This document shows, in pieces, positions 17,870 through 26,960 of a stretch of 64,000 bases of DNA. Under the pieces are notes generated by a model that was given only the letters and a program-made list of their open reading frames with translations, had not been told where the DNA came from and searched no databases. Numbering within the stretch: position 1 is the first letter of the stretch; every line of letters begins with the position of its first letter. The position numbers were made by a program, and so were the translations under genes. Source of the stretch: Ahniella sp. (GTDB lineage: Bacteria > Pseudomonadota > Gammaproteobacteria > Xanthomonadales > Ahniellaceae); NCBI GenBank assembly GCA_016712105.1, contig JADJRU010000051.1:310001-374000 (forward strand). The letters are read 5' to 3'.

Positions 17870-18532
17870 TCAGTCGCGACTCGACATCTTTCGATACAAC
17901 GACACATGTCGCTGCGGACCGACCGATTGCACTGGCAGCGGTGTCTTCCGCCAATCCTGCCAGCGCGCCATCAGCACAAGTCCGGCTTCCGCCGCCAGCG
18001 AATCCACCGCAGATCGACTGATTGACAGAACGCGGACTCGATAAGTCTGGTGTCCAGCATCTGCCTCGATGGGTACTTCGATCGTCACTGGCTCAGGCGA
18101 AACGGATTCCGGGTCATGGTCCTCGACGAGCAACAAACCATCCGGCAGCAAATGTGCCGCGACGTTGGCAAAACATTGGCGAAGGTTATCCGCTGACGGC
18201 AGTAATCGCAGAGTCGATACAAGCGAATACACCAGGCGATAGGGGCCACCCAAGGGTGCGGTGCAGAAGTCGGCGAGTCGAACCGGTATCGCCACGCCAC
18301 CCGGGCGCTCAGTCAACACACCGATCATCGACTGCGAAGCATCAATTCCGTGGATATCCACACCACGCGCCGCCAGAGGAACGGCGACACGCCCCGTGCC
18401 GACGCCGAGCTCCAGTGCCGGGCCGGCGCCGGCCAGAGACTGAAGGCAATCGAGCAGCCCCGGTTCAATCCTTGGATAGATGCGGTCGTAGATCGACGCG
18501 TTGTGATCCCCGTAATCGGCAGCATGGTCCAT
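17870..18532 (-). CDS. Class I SAM-dependent methyltransferase
   Basis: A 220-residue protein with a Rossmann-type methyltransferase core: motif I ALELGVGTGRVAVPLAARG (about residues 39-57), the acidic residue after strand 2 in DIHGIDASQSM, and LLPDGLLLVEDHDPE after strand 5. The opening MDHAADYGDHNASIYDRIYP resembles small-molecule methyltransferases of the UbiE/Methyltransf_25 type. The substrate is unknown. It is 15 bases downstream of the aldehyde dehydrogenase gene on the same strand and could be the tail of the polyamine operon, though nothing in it suggests a role there. Confidence 0.85.
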   Translation of the reverse strand: MDHAADYGDHNASIYDRIYPRIEPGLLDCLQSLAGAGPALELGVGTGRVAVPLAARGVDIHGIDASQSMIGVLTERPGGVAIPVRLADFCTAPLGGPYRLVYSLVSTLRLLPSADNLRQCFANVAAHLLPDGLLLVEDHDPESVSPEPVTIEVPIEADAGHQTYRVRVLSISRSAVDSLAAEAGLVLMARWQDWRKTPLPVQSVGPQRHVSLYRKMSSRD

Positions 18533-18547
18533 GGGGCTTCTGGCCGA

Positions 18548-19915
18548 TCAGGCGTCGATGTAGACGGTCTTGATGTTCATGAACTCGCGCATGCCGTACT
18601 CGGCCAGTTCGCGGCCGTATCCGGATGTTTTGGTGCCACCGAATGGCAGTCGTACGTCACTGCGAACCAGTGCATTCACGAACACGGCGCCGGCCCGGAT
18701 TTGTCGTGCCACGTGTTCCCCGCGAGTGATATCGCGGGTCCAGACGCTGGCGCCCAATCCGAACGATGTGTCGTTCGCCAGTTCGATCGCATGTGTTTCG
18801 TCGCGGGCATGCAGGATCGACGCGGCCGGCCCGAACAGTTCTTCCGAGTACGCGGCCATGCCGGGGCCAACGCCGTCGAGGATCGTGGCCGGGTAACAGG
18901 TCGGTCGATCCAGCAACTGGCCGCCCAGAAGCAGCCGAGCACCGGCCTCGACACTTCGCGAGACTTGATCGTGGATGGCTTGCCGCAGATTGGCCCGGGC
19001 CATCGGTGCGAGGGTTTGTGCTCGTCGCCGGGGTCTCCGGGTGACAGGGTCGAGGCCGCGGCCACCAACTGTTAGGTGAATGCTGCAGCAATGGACGAGA
19101 CCACAATGAAGCGCTTTGCCGCGATACACGTTTGCGCGGCATTGCCGAACCGCGAAGTCTCGGCGATGCGGACGGCCAATTCCAGATCCACGTCATCCAG
19201 CACCACAAACGGATCGCTGCCGCCCAGTTCGAGGACACACTTCTTCAGGTGTTGCCCGGCCATGGCAGCCACGCTGCGTCCGGCACGTTCGCTGCCGGTC
19301 AAGGTGACTGCCTGGATCCGCGAATCGGCAATGACCCGCGCGGCTTGGGCGTTGTCGATATGCAGCACCTGAAAGACGCCCGGCGGCAGCCCGGCCTCGT
19401 CCATCACCGACTGCAGAACATCGGCGCAGCGAGGTACGTTTGTGGCGTGTTTCAGTACGGCGACGTTGCCGGTCATCAGCCCTGGCGCGAGGAATCGAAT
19501 GATCTGCCAGATCGGAAAATTCCACGGCATGATGGCGAACACGGCGCCGATCGGTTTCGAACGCCACCAGGCTTTTTCGAGCATCCGTCTGGACGATTTC
19601 ATCAGCGAGCCAGCGGCCGGCGTGTTCTGCATAGAACTCAAGTGCACCAGCGGATTTCTCGATTTCACCGAGGCACTCATGGCGAAGCTTGCCCATGTCT
19701 GCGGTCATGATCGACACGATCTCGTCGCGTCGTCGGCGAAGCACTGCGGCAGCCTGGCGCAAGAACACCCCGCGTTCGGCGAGGCTGCGTCGGGACCAAT
19801 CAGCATAGGCCTGAGCAGCGAGCGAAAGGCGTGAGGCCACATCCGCATCGTCCATCAGGACATAACGGTAGTCGACCACCCCGGTCCAGGGATGGACGCA
19901 GTCGATCTCGGCCAT
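18548..19915 (-). pseudogene. NAD(P)-dependent semialdehyde dehydrogenase (Sad/GabD-like), disrupted
   Basis: Closest in motif content to succinate-semialdehyde dehydrogenases of the Sad type: IMPWNFPIWQIIRFLAP, LTGSERAGRSVAAMAGQHLKK, the catalytic Glu in ELGGSDPFVVL, the catalytic Cys in QTCIAAKRFIV, and the C-terminus KTSGYGRELAEYGMREFMNI. Three lesions interrupt it: one extra base near 19560 (TTCGAAACCGATC where F-E-P-I is expected), an in-frame TAA at 19072-19074 (AFT-stop-QLVAAAST), and one missing base near 19030 before TLAPMARANLRQ. Restored length is about 456 residues. It starts 3 bases after spuH and would complete putrescine breakdown to succinate. The in-frame stop is a substitution, so a true pseudogene is possible. 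Confidence 0.8.
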
Positions 19916-19918
19916 GGC

Positions 19919-20761
19919 TCAGCCTTCCTTGAGCGCCAACTGGATGTCCCGCAACCGGCGCTTTTCCTGTCGCTGCATGATGTACCAACCGATCACGGCC
20001 GCTTGCGCCACCAGCATGACGAGCAGGGACGCGAGGGCGTTGATCTTGGGATTGGGCCCGAGGCGCACGGTCGAGAAGATCTTCATCGGCAGCGTGGTTG
20101 CACTGGGTCCTGATACGAAGCTCGCAATCACCACGTCGTCGAGCGACAGCGTGAACGCCAGAAGCCAGCCGGACACCAGTGCCGGCATGATGATCGGCAA
20201 CGTGATCACGAAGAACACCTTGACGCGATTCGCGCCCAGATCCATTGCTGCTTCTTCCAGTGACTTGTCCAGTTCGGCGAGTCGAGACGACAACACCACG
20301 GTGACAAACGCCATCGTGAACGTCACGTGCGCCAGGAAAATCGACAGCATGCCTTTGGACGAAGTGCCGAAGAAGCCGGAGACCGTCGTGAACATCAGCA
20401 GCAGCGACAACGCGGTCACCACTTCCGGCATCACCAGGGGCGCAGTGATCAGTGCCCCGAACAGCGTACGGCCGCGGAACGGCCGGAAGCGGGTCAGGAC
20501 CATCGCCGCCAGCGTGGCCAGGATCACTGAAACGGTCGCCGATGCAAACGCGACCTTCAGGCTGACCCAGGCCGCATTCAGCATGGCATCGTCCTTGAAG
20601 AGCGCGATGTACCACTTGAACGAAAAGCCGGACCACACGGTCGAAATGCGCGACGAGTTGAAAGAAAAAATGATCAGGATCAGGATGGGCAGATACAGGA
20701 AGGCATAACCGAAGCCCAGCATGCCCTTGCCGAACAGGCCTGTGCGATGCAGCGAGCTCAT
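19919..20761 (-). CDS. spuH: Polyamine ABC transporter permease (PotI/SpuH)
   Basis: Second inner-membrane permease of the putrescine/spermidine importer. It has 280 residues and six predicted membrane segments, the first at about 13-36 (GFGYAFLYLPILILIIFSF). The EAA loop that docks on the ATPase reads EEAAMDLGANRVKVFFVITLP (about 170-190), followed by TLSLDDVVIASFVSGP, which is typical of PotC/PotI. Its start codon overlaps the spuG stop by four bases, and the aldehyde dehydrogenase gene starts 3 bases after its stop. Confidence 0.94.
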   Translation of the reverse strand: MSSLHRTGLFGKGMLGFGYAFLYLPILILIIFSFNSSRISTVWSGFSFKWYIALFKDDAMLNAAWVSLKVAFASATVSVILATLAAMVLTRFRPFRGRTLFGALITAPLVMPEVVTALSLLLMFTTVSGFFGTSSKGMLSIFLAHVTFTMAFVTVVLSSRLAELDKSLEEAAMDLGANRVKVFFVITLPIIMPALVSGWLLAFTLSLDDVVIASFVSGPSATTLPMKIFSTVRLGPNPKINALASLLVMLVAQAAVIGWYIMQRQEKRRLRDIQLALKEG

Positions 20762-21675
20762 GTCAGCCTCCCTTCCATTTCCTTGCCTTGTATGTGGTTG
20801 AAGATGAGGATGGGCACCATCAGCAACAGCAGCATCACGATCGCCACGGCCGAGGCCATGGGCCAGTTTCCGGCGACGAAGAATTCATTCGCGAGCTGTC
20901 GCCCGATCATGCGTGTGGACGGTCCGCCGAGCAGTTCCGGAATGACGTATTCACCCACTGCCGGGATCATCACCAGCATGCAACCCGCCACGATGCCGCG
21001 CCGGGACAAGGGCAGGGTGATCGTCAGGAAAGCTTTCCACGGGCGCGCGCCCAGGTCGTAGGCGGCTTCGAGCAGCCTCAGGTCGAGTTTCACCAGATTG
21101 GCGTATAGAGGCAGGATCATGAACGGCAGGTAGGCATAGACGATGCCGATGTACGCCGCCAATGGGGTGTTCATGATGCGAAGCGGCGTATCGATGATGC
21201 CAATGCCTAGCAGCAGTTTGTTCAGCAGGCCGTTCGTCTGCAGAATGCCCATCCACGCGTAGATTCGGATCAGGAACGAAATCCAGGACGGCAGAATGAC
21301 CAGCATCAGGGCAATGTTGCGCGACGTCGGCGGCAGGCGCGCAATCGTGTAGGCCATCGGGTAGCCGATCAGCAAACACAGCAGAGTGGAGATGCCTGCG
21401 ATCTGGATCGAGTTCAGATACGCATCGATGTACTTGTCCTCGACCATCAACTGGAGATAGTTGGTGAGGTTGAGCTTCATCAGCACCGACTGGTCGGCGA
21501 GCTCCAGCAGGCCGGTATAAGGCGGAATCGCAACGACCTGATACGCAAACGAAATCTTGAGGACAATCAGGAACGGCACCGCGAAGAACAGCAGCATCCA
21601 CAGATAGGGCACCGAGATCACGGCCCAGCGTGAATGGCTCTTGGCTGTATTGAGCCAGCGTTTGAGGGTGTTCAT
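20758..21675 (-). CDS. spuG: Polyamine ABC transporter permease (PotH/SpuG)
   Basis: First permease subunit, 305 residues. Membrane segments begin at about 19-40 (VISVPYLWMLLFFAVPFLIVL). Motifs typical of PotB/PotH are LPSWISFLIRIYAWMGIL and the EAA loop EAAYDLGARPWKAFLTITLPLS, followed by PAVGEYVIPELLGG. Overlaps spuF at its start and spuH at its end by four bases each, indicating translational coupling of the transporter core. Confidence 0.95.
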   Translation of the reverse strand: MNTLKRWLNTAKSHSRWAVISVPYLWMLLFFAVPFLIVLKISFAYQVVAIPPYTGLLELADQSVLMKLNLTNYLQLMVEDKYIDAYLNSIQIAGISTLLCLLIGYPMAYTIARLPPTSRNIALMLVILPSWISFLIRIYAWMGILQTNGLLNKLLLGIGIIDTPLRIMNTPLAAYIGIVYAYLPFMILPLYANLVKLDLRLLEAAYDLGARPWKAFLTITLPLSRRGIVAGCMLVMIPAVGEYVIPELLGGPSTRMIGRQLANEFFVAGNWPMASAVAIVMLLLLMVPILIFNHIQGKEMEGRLT

Positions 21676-22805
21676 GCGGGCAGTACCACGCCGGCGTTGT
21701 CACCCCAGGACAACCACACCTTGTCGGTCCAGGTGAAGTTCTCGCTGGCCCAGCGTTTGCGGTTGGCAAAGTGCGCCATCAGCCTGGTGCCGCTCGGCAG
21801 ACGCACATGGAACACCGAATGCGAGCCGAAGTAGGCGATGTCCTCGATCACACCCTGCGCCTTGTTGTGGGCGTCGGCGGGTTCGTCCTTGGTGACCGTG
21901 ATCTTTTCCGGGCGCAGTGCAAAGTTCACCCGCTGGCCCTCGAATCCGGAGATGCCGTGGCCGATGTGGATCAGATGTGCCAGGGCTGCCGACTGGATGG
22001 TCACGAAATCCTTCTCGTCATCCTTGATCACACCCTCGATGATGTTGACCGAGCCGATGAATTCGGCAGCAAAGCGGCTGGTCGGCTGTTCGTAGATTTC
22101 GTCCGGCGTACCGACCTGGCGGATGCGACCCGAGTCCATCAGCGCAATACGCGTGGCCATGGTCATCGCCTCTTCCTGATCGTGGGTCACCATCACGCAG
22201 GTCACGCCCAGTTTTTCGACGATGTTGACGAGTTCCAATTGCATCTGTGAACGCAGTTTCTTGTCGAGTGCGCCCATCGGTTCGTCGAGCAGAAGCAACT
22301 TCGGGCTCTTGGCCAGGGATCGGGCCAGCGCCACGCGTTGCTGTTGTCCACCTGAAAGCTGGTGCGGTTTGCGGCCGGCGAATTTGACCATCTGCACCAG
22401 GTTCAGCATTTCCTCGACACGACGTTTGATGTCGGGTTTCGGCATGCCGTCCTGCTTCAGCCCGAATGCGACGTTCTGTTCGACCGTCATGTGCGGAAAC
22501 AGGGCGTAGGACTGGAACATCATGTTGATCGGCCGCTCGTACGGCGGCAGGTCGTTCATGGGTTGGCCATCCAGCAGGATCCTGCCCGTGGTTGGCTTTT
22601 CGAACCCGGCGAGACATCGCAGCAGTGTCGACTTGCCGCATCCGGAGCCCCCGAGCAGTGCGAAGATCTCGCCCTTGCGGATACTCAGCGATACGTCGTC
22701 GACAGCAACAAAGCCGTCGAATTCCTTTGTGACGTCGTCAATGAAGACGTACCGTTCATCGGCGGCGGAACGTTCAGGGCGGACTGCTTCGGGATTCGCG
22801 GCCAT
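21672..22805 (-). CDS. spuF: Polyamine ABC transporter ATP-binding protein (PotG/SpuF)
   Basis: Energises putrescine/spermidine import. The 377-residue protein has Walker A GGSGCGKSTLLRCLAG (about 52-67), the signature LSGGQQQRVALARSL and Walker B LLLLDEPMGALDKKLR, then a TOBE-type regulatory C-terminal domain (about 270-377) as in PotA/PotG. Transcribed after spuD; the 131-base gap between them holds a strong stem-loop, which may separate high binding-protein expression from lower expression of the membrane complex. Confidence 0.96.
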   Translation of the reverse strand: MAANPEAVRPERSAADERYVFIDDVTKEFDGFVAVDDVSLSIRKGEIFALLGGSGCGKSTLLRCLAGFEKPTTGRILLDGQPMNDLPPYERPINMMFQSYALFPHMTVEQNVAFGLKQDGMPKPDIKRRVEEMLNLVQMVKFAGRKPHQLSGGQQQRVALARSLAKSPKLLLLDEPMGALDKKLRSQMQLELVNIVEKLGVTCVMVTHDQEEAMTMATRIALMDSGRIRQVGTPDEIYEQPTSRFAAEFIGSVNIIEGVIKDDEKDFVTIQSAALAHLIHIGHGISGFEGQRVNFALRPEKITVTKDEPADAHNKAQGVIEDIAYFGSHSVFHVRLPSGTRLMAHFANRKRWASENFTWTDKVWLSWGDNAGVVLPA

Positions 22806-22862
22806 GCAAGGTCCTCAATGGCTGGATCGGCCCGGCGTCATCGGTGCCCGGGCCTGTTCGGG

Positions 22863-22922
22863 AAAACGGCGGGACCCGTTGGCCCCGGAGCCAGCGGGCC
22901 GCCGATCAGGCAGCCCGCCGTT
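22863..22922 (-). promoter_or_regulatory. Intercistronic stem-loop between spuD and spuF
   Basis: On the minus strand AACGGCGGG (22922-22914) pairs with CCCGCCGTT (22873-22865), enclosing a second near-perfect stem (CCCGCTGG with CCAACGGG), and is followed by TTTTCCC. It may act as a partial terminator or 3' end protector for the binding-protein mRNA, as known for many ABC operons. The role is inferred. Confidence 0.55.
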
Positions 22923-22936
22923 GGAAGCGACTCAGA

Positions 22937-24091
22937 TCAATCGACGGCCTTCAGATCGTTCCAGACGTCGTTGTACTTCTTCATCACTTCCGGCGTCAGC
23001 ACGGCCAGGCCATAGAGCTTGTTCTGGATGGTGTCGGCCGAGGGGGTGATCATTGGATCTTCCGTGATCGACTTGTCGAGCATCGGTGCGGCCGCCTTGT
23101 TGGCGTTCGGATACGCGACGTAGTTCGACACTTCGGCGATCACTTCCGGACGCAGCAGGTAGTTCAGGAACTTGTGGGCGTTCTGCGGGTGTTTTGCGGT
23201 TTTCGGAATGGCGAACATGTCAAACCACACCGCGGCGCCTTCGCCGGGAATGCTGTAACCGACCTTCACGCCGCCACCCGCTTCTTCGGCACGTGCCTTG
23301 GCCTGGATGATGTCACCCGACCAACCCACGACCAGGCAGGCGTTGCCGCTGGCCAGTGCGTCGATGTATTCCGAGGAATGGAAGTTCGTGATCGAGGGAC
23401 GCAGGGTCTCCAGCAGTGCAGCGGCCTTGTCGATGACGGCAACATCGAAACTGTTCGGGTCTTCCTTCAGGAAATGCAGTGTCGTCGGGATGATCTCGCT
23501 CGGGGCATCGAGGAACGTGACGCCACAATCCTTCAGCTTCGCGAGGTTCTCCGGCTTGAACACCAAGTCCCAGCTGTTGACGACATCGGTGCTGCCGAAG
23601 ATCTCGGTGATCTTGTCGACGTTGTAGCCGATGCCGGTCGTGCCCCACATGTAGGGGTAGGAATACTCACTGCCCGGATCGACGTCCTGAAGCTTTGCCA
23701 GCAAAGCTTCGTCGAGGTTGTTCCAGTTGGGAATCTGCGTGCGGTCAAGCTTCTGGTACGCGCCGGCCTTGATCTGGCGGCCGAGGAACGAGGAGGAGGG
23801 GACTACGATGTCATAACCGGTGTCGCCGGCAAGAATCTTGGATTCCAGCGTGTCATTGCTGTCCATTTCGTCGTAGGTCACCTTGATGCCGGTTTCCTTC
23901 TCGAACTTGTCCAGCGTTTCCGGGGCAATGTAGTCGGACCAGTTGTAGAAGTTGAGCACCGCTTCTTCGGACTGTGCGACCGGGGCTGGTTCCGTGCCAG
24001 CGCCTGTGGCAGCGGGTGCCGATTCGTTGCCTTTGCCACCACAGCCGGCCAGGGCCAGCGCTACCACCCATGTCAGATTTCGCAACTTCAT
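22937..24091 (-). CDS. spuD: Putrescine/spermidine-binding protein (PotF/SpuD type), lipoprotein form
   Basis: Extracytoplasmic polyamine receptor of the importer. The 384-residue protein has PotF motifs: LNFYNWSDYIAPETLDKFEK, DSNDTLESKILAGDTGYDIV, PYMWGTTGIGYNVDKI, SWDLVFKPENL, TFLDAPSEI, VVGWSGDIIQA and the ligand-region WFDMFAIP. Unlike soluble PotF, its N-terminus carries a lipobox (MKLRNLTWVVALALAGC, Cys17) and a flexible Ala/Pro/Glu linker to about 42, so it is predicted to be membrane-tethered. P. aeruginosa has two receptor genes (spuD, spuE) at this position; here there is one. Confidence 0.93.
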   Translation of the reverse strand: MKLRNLTWVVALALAGCGGKGNESAPAATGAGTEPAPVAQSEEAVLNFYNWSDYIAPETLDKFEKETGIKVTYDEMDSNDTLESKILAGDTGYDIVVPSSSFLGRQIKAGAYQKLDRTQIPNWNNLDEALLAKLQDVDPGSEYSYPYMWGTTGIGYNVDKITEIFGSTDVVNSWDLVFKPENLAKLKDCGVTFLDAPSEIIPTTLHFLKEDPNSFDVAVIDKAAALLETLRPSITNFHSSEYIDALASGNACLVVGWSGDIIQAKARAEEAGGGVKVGYSIPGEGAAVWFDMFAIPKTAKHPQNAHKFLNYLLRPEVIAEVSNYVAYPNANKAAAPMLDKSITEDPMITPSADTIQNKLYGLAVLTPEVMKKYNDVWNDLKAVD

Positions 24092-24191
24092 CGTTCTGTC
24101 TCCCGTTTTGGTCGATTGTCGAGGTGAACCCCGATCTTACTGCCGGATGCAGCAACGGGCATGCCCGTGGCCGCGAATATGACGGTGCACC

Positions 24192-25556
24192 TTACATTCC
24201 GAGTTCGCGAGCCGTATCGTCGAGCGCACCGCGGGTTTTTACCACCAGTTCGTCGATCTGATCGCGGCTGATCACCAATGGCGGCGACAACAGCATCGAA
24301 TCGTAGGTGGCGCGGAGGATCAGGCCGCGTTTCAGCGCAAAATCGCGACACATCACCCCCACCTTGCCGCGTTCAGCGAAGAACTTCCGTTCGCGCTTGT
24401 TCGGGACCAGTTCCAGCGCCCCGACCATCCCGGCAATCCGAACTTCACCGACGAGCGGGTGGTCACCCAATTCCTGCCAGCGTTGTGCCAGGTAGGGACC
24501 GGTATCGTTCTTGCATTGCTCGACGATCTTTTCTTCCTGCAGGATGCGGATGTTCTCGAGTGCCACGGCTGCACAGACCGGGTGACCGGAATACGTGTAG
24601 CCGTGCGCCAGTTCGCCGCCTTTTTCGGCCAGTACCTTGGCAACCCGATCATTGAACATGACGGCACCAATCGGGATATAGCCGGAGCTCAGGCCCTTGG
24701 CGATCGCCATGATGTCGGCCTGGAACCCGTAATACTGGCCGGCGAACCACTCGCCGGTCCGGCCGAATCCGCAGATCACTTCGTCGGCGATGAACAGAAC
24801 ATCGTACTTGCGGCAGATGCGTTCGATCTCGGGCCAGTAGGTGCGCGGCGGGATGTACACGCCAATGGCACCCATGATCGGTTCGCCGATGAATGCGGCG
24901 ACGTTCTCCGGGCCGAGTTCGATGATCTTCTGCTCCAGACGCCGGGCTGCGACCAAACCGTATTCCTCCGGCGACAGATCGCCACCGTCGGCGAACCAGA
25001 ACGGCGGATCGATGTGCACGATGCCGGGAATCGGCAAGCCGCCCTGTGCGTGCATGCCCTTCATGCCGCCGAGACTGGCACCGGCGACCGTCGAACCGTG
25101 ATAACCGTTGTGCCGGCCGATCACGATCTGCTTTTGAGGCTGGTCCTGAACCGCCCAGAAGTGCCGGACCATACGCAGGATGGTGTCGTTCGCTTCCGAG
25201 CCTGAGTTCGTGAAGAACGCATGATTCAGATCGCCCGGCGTCAACTCCGCAAGTTTTGCCGACAGGTGCACCGTGGGTTCGGTCGTACACTGGAAAAAGC
25301 TGTTGTAGTAGGCCAGTTGGGTCATCTGGCGGGACGCCACCTCGCCCAATTCCTTGCGGCCATAACCCACATTGACGCACCACAAGCCGGCAAATGCATC
25401 GAGCAGTTTGTTGCCGTGGGCATCCCACACATAACAGCCTTCACCGCGGACCAGGATGCGCGTGCCCTTCTTGGCGAGTGCAGCGTTATCGTTGAATGGA
25501 TGCAGATGGTGGGCGGCGTCGAGCGCCTGCAGGGCTTGGAGGTCGAGTTGGGTCAT
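24192..25556 (-). CDS. spuC: Polyamine:pyruvate aminotransferase (class III, PLP)
   Basis: Transfers the amino group of putrescine (or a related diamine/omega-amino acid) to pyruvate, giving 4-aminobutanal. The 454-residue class III enzyme shows HPFNDNAALAKKGTRILVRGEG, AFAGLWCVNVGYGRKEL, the PLP-phosphate motif NSGSEANDT, GRHNGYHGST, the cofactor Asp in LFIADEVICGFGRTG and the Schiff-base Lys in AIAKGLSSGYIP near residue 285. It lies 12 bases after spuB, the same order as spuA-spuB-spuC in Pseudomonas. Exact amine preference is not visible in the sequence. Confidence 0.9.
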   Translation of the reverse strand: MTQLDLQALQALDAAHHLHPFNDNAALAKKGTRILVRGEGCYVWDAHGNKLLDAFAGLWCVNVGYGRKELGEVASRQMTQLAYYNSFFQCTTEPTVHLSAKLAELTPGDLNHAFFTNSGSEANDTILRMVRHFWAVQDQPQKQIVIGRHNGYHGSTVAGASLGGMKGMHAQGGLPIPGIVHIDPPFWFADGGDLSPEEYGLVAARRLEQKIIELGPENVAAFIGEPIMGAIGVYIPPRTYWPEIERICRKYDVLFIADEVICGFGRTGEWFAGQYYGFQADIMAIAKGLSSGYIPIGAVMFNDRVAKVLAEKGGELAHGYTYSGHPVCAAVALENIRILQEEKIVEQCKNDTGPYLAQRWQELGDHPLVGEVRIAGMVGALELVPNKRERKFFAERGKVGVMCRDFALKRGLILRATYDSMLLSPPLVISRDQIDELVVKTRGALDDTARELGM

Positions 25557-25568
25557 GTTCGGCGGGCC

Positions 25569-26957
25569 TCAGACATTGAGCAGCAGGAACTCTCGTTCCC
25601 ACGAGCTGATTACACGGAAAAACGTTTCGTACTCTTTCTGCTTGACCGAGTTGTAGGCGCGGACGAAGCGTTTGCCGAGGATCTCGTTCAGTTCTTCGGC
25701 TTCGAGCAGCAGATTGAGCGCATGTTCGAGATTGCGGGGTAGCCCGTAACCCTTGTCTTGGGCGCTGCTTGTCAGGGGTTCGGTCGGCATCAATTTTTCC
25801 TTGATGCCCAAGTAGCCGCAGGCGAGTGTTGCGGCCATGGCCAGGTAGGGGTTGGCGTCCGAACCTGCGAACCGGCTTTCGACGCGGGTGTTTTCAGGCG
25901 TATCGATCGGCACACGCAAGCCACAGGTACGATTGTCGAAGCCCCACTGCACATTGATCGGCGCGACTTCACCCAACGCCAGGCGCCGATACGAATTCAC
26001 GTTCGGTGCAAAGAAGGCCATCGCCATCGGAACGTATTTCTGCAGGCCACCCAGATAGTGGTGGAACATCTCGCTCATGCCACCCGACTTGGTGTCATAG
26101 AAAAGATTCTTGCCGGTCTTCATGCTGACCATGCTTTGGTGCAGGTGCATGGAGCTGCCGGCCTCATTGGACATCGGCTTGGCCAGAAACGTGGCGTAGA
26201 TGCCATGGCGCAGGGCGGCTTCACGCATGGTCCGTTTGAACAGGAACACCTGGTCGGCTCGCGACATCGGATCGGAGTGCTGGAAATTCACTTCCAGTTG
26301 TCCGGCACCGGATTCATGGATCAGCGTGTCGACATCCAGTTCCATGGCCTCGGCATAGTCATACATGTCGTCGAGGATCGGGTCGAACTCGTTGACTGCG
26401 TCGATGGAATAACTCTGCCGGGCGGTCTCCGGTCGACCGGAGCGACCCGCAGGGGGAAGCAGAGGCAGATCCGGATCGATGTTCTTCTGAACCAGGAAAA
26501 ACTCCAGTTCTGGTGCGATCACCGGCTTGATGCCAAGTCCCTCGAAGAGCGACAGCACCCGGCGCAAGACATTACGAGGCGACAGTTCGTGTGGTCGGCC
26601 ATCGCGTGTGTAACAGTCGTGGATGATCTGTGCGGTAGGCGCCGACGCCCATGGCACGACACGGGCCGTACCAGCGTCCGGGCGAAGCATCATGTCGGAA
26701 TCGGAAGGACTGACCAGTTCGTAATAGTCGTCCGGATAGTCGCCGGTGACGGTGGTCGCGAAAATCCCTTCGGGAAGTCGCGTGCCGTAGTCATGCGAGA
26801 ACTTCGCGGCCGGGATGATCTTGCCGCGGGCGTTGCCCGTGATGTCCGGCACCAGGCATTCCACTTCGGTGATGCGACGGTCCCGCAGCCAGCGTTTCAA
26901 CGAGTTTTCGGTGCTGGCGGTGTCGGGGTGTGCTTTTTTCGGTTTGCGCGCTGCCAT
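25569..26957 (-). CDS. spuB: Glutamine-synthetase-like gamma-glutamylpolyamine synthetase
   Basis: Belongs to the GS-III-like PuuA/SpuB group that ligates glutamate to putrescine or spermidine with ATP. The 462-residue protein has a beta-grasp N-terminal domain (ECLVPDITGNARGKIIPAAK) and catalytic domain motifs APELEFFL, GAGQLEVNFQHSDP, SGSSMHLHQS-type AGSSMHLHQSM, FAPNVNSYRRL, and the NRTCGLRVP and ESRFAGSDANPYL blocks in the ADP/glutamate region. It starts 3 bases after spuA. With spuA this forms the glutamylation/deglutamylation pair. True glutamine synthesis is unlikely because the regulatory Tyr-loop of GlnA is absent. Confidence 0.92.
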   Translation of the reverse strand: MAARKPKKAHPDTASTENSLKRWLRDRRITEVECLVPDITGNARGKIIPAAKFSHDYGTRLPEGIFATTVTGDYPDDYYELVSPSDSDMMLRPDAGTARVVPWASAPTAQIIHDCYTRDGRPHELSPRNVLRRVLSLFEGLGIKPVIAPELEFFLVQKNIDPDLPLLPPAGRSGRPETARQSYSIDAVNEFDPILDDMYDYAEAMELDVDTLIHESGAGQLEVNFQHSDPMSRADQVFLFKRTMREAALRHGIYATFLAKPMSNEAGSSMHLHQSMVSMKTGKNLFYDTKSGGMSEMFHHYLGGLQKYVPMAMAFFAPNVNSYRRLALGEVAPINVQWGFDNRTCGLRVPIDTPENTRVESRFAGSDANPYLAMAATLACGYLGIKEKLMPTEPLTSSAQDKGYGLPRNLEHALNLLLEAEELNEILGKRFVRAYNSVKQKEYETFFRVISSWEREFLLLNV

Positions 26958-26960
26958 AAA

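Noticed and set aside
22844..24127. 427-codon frame opposite spuD
   Set aside because: spuD carries a lipobox and all PotF motifs; the opposite frame is a codon-position shadow.
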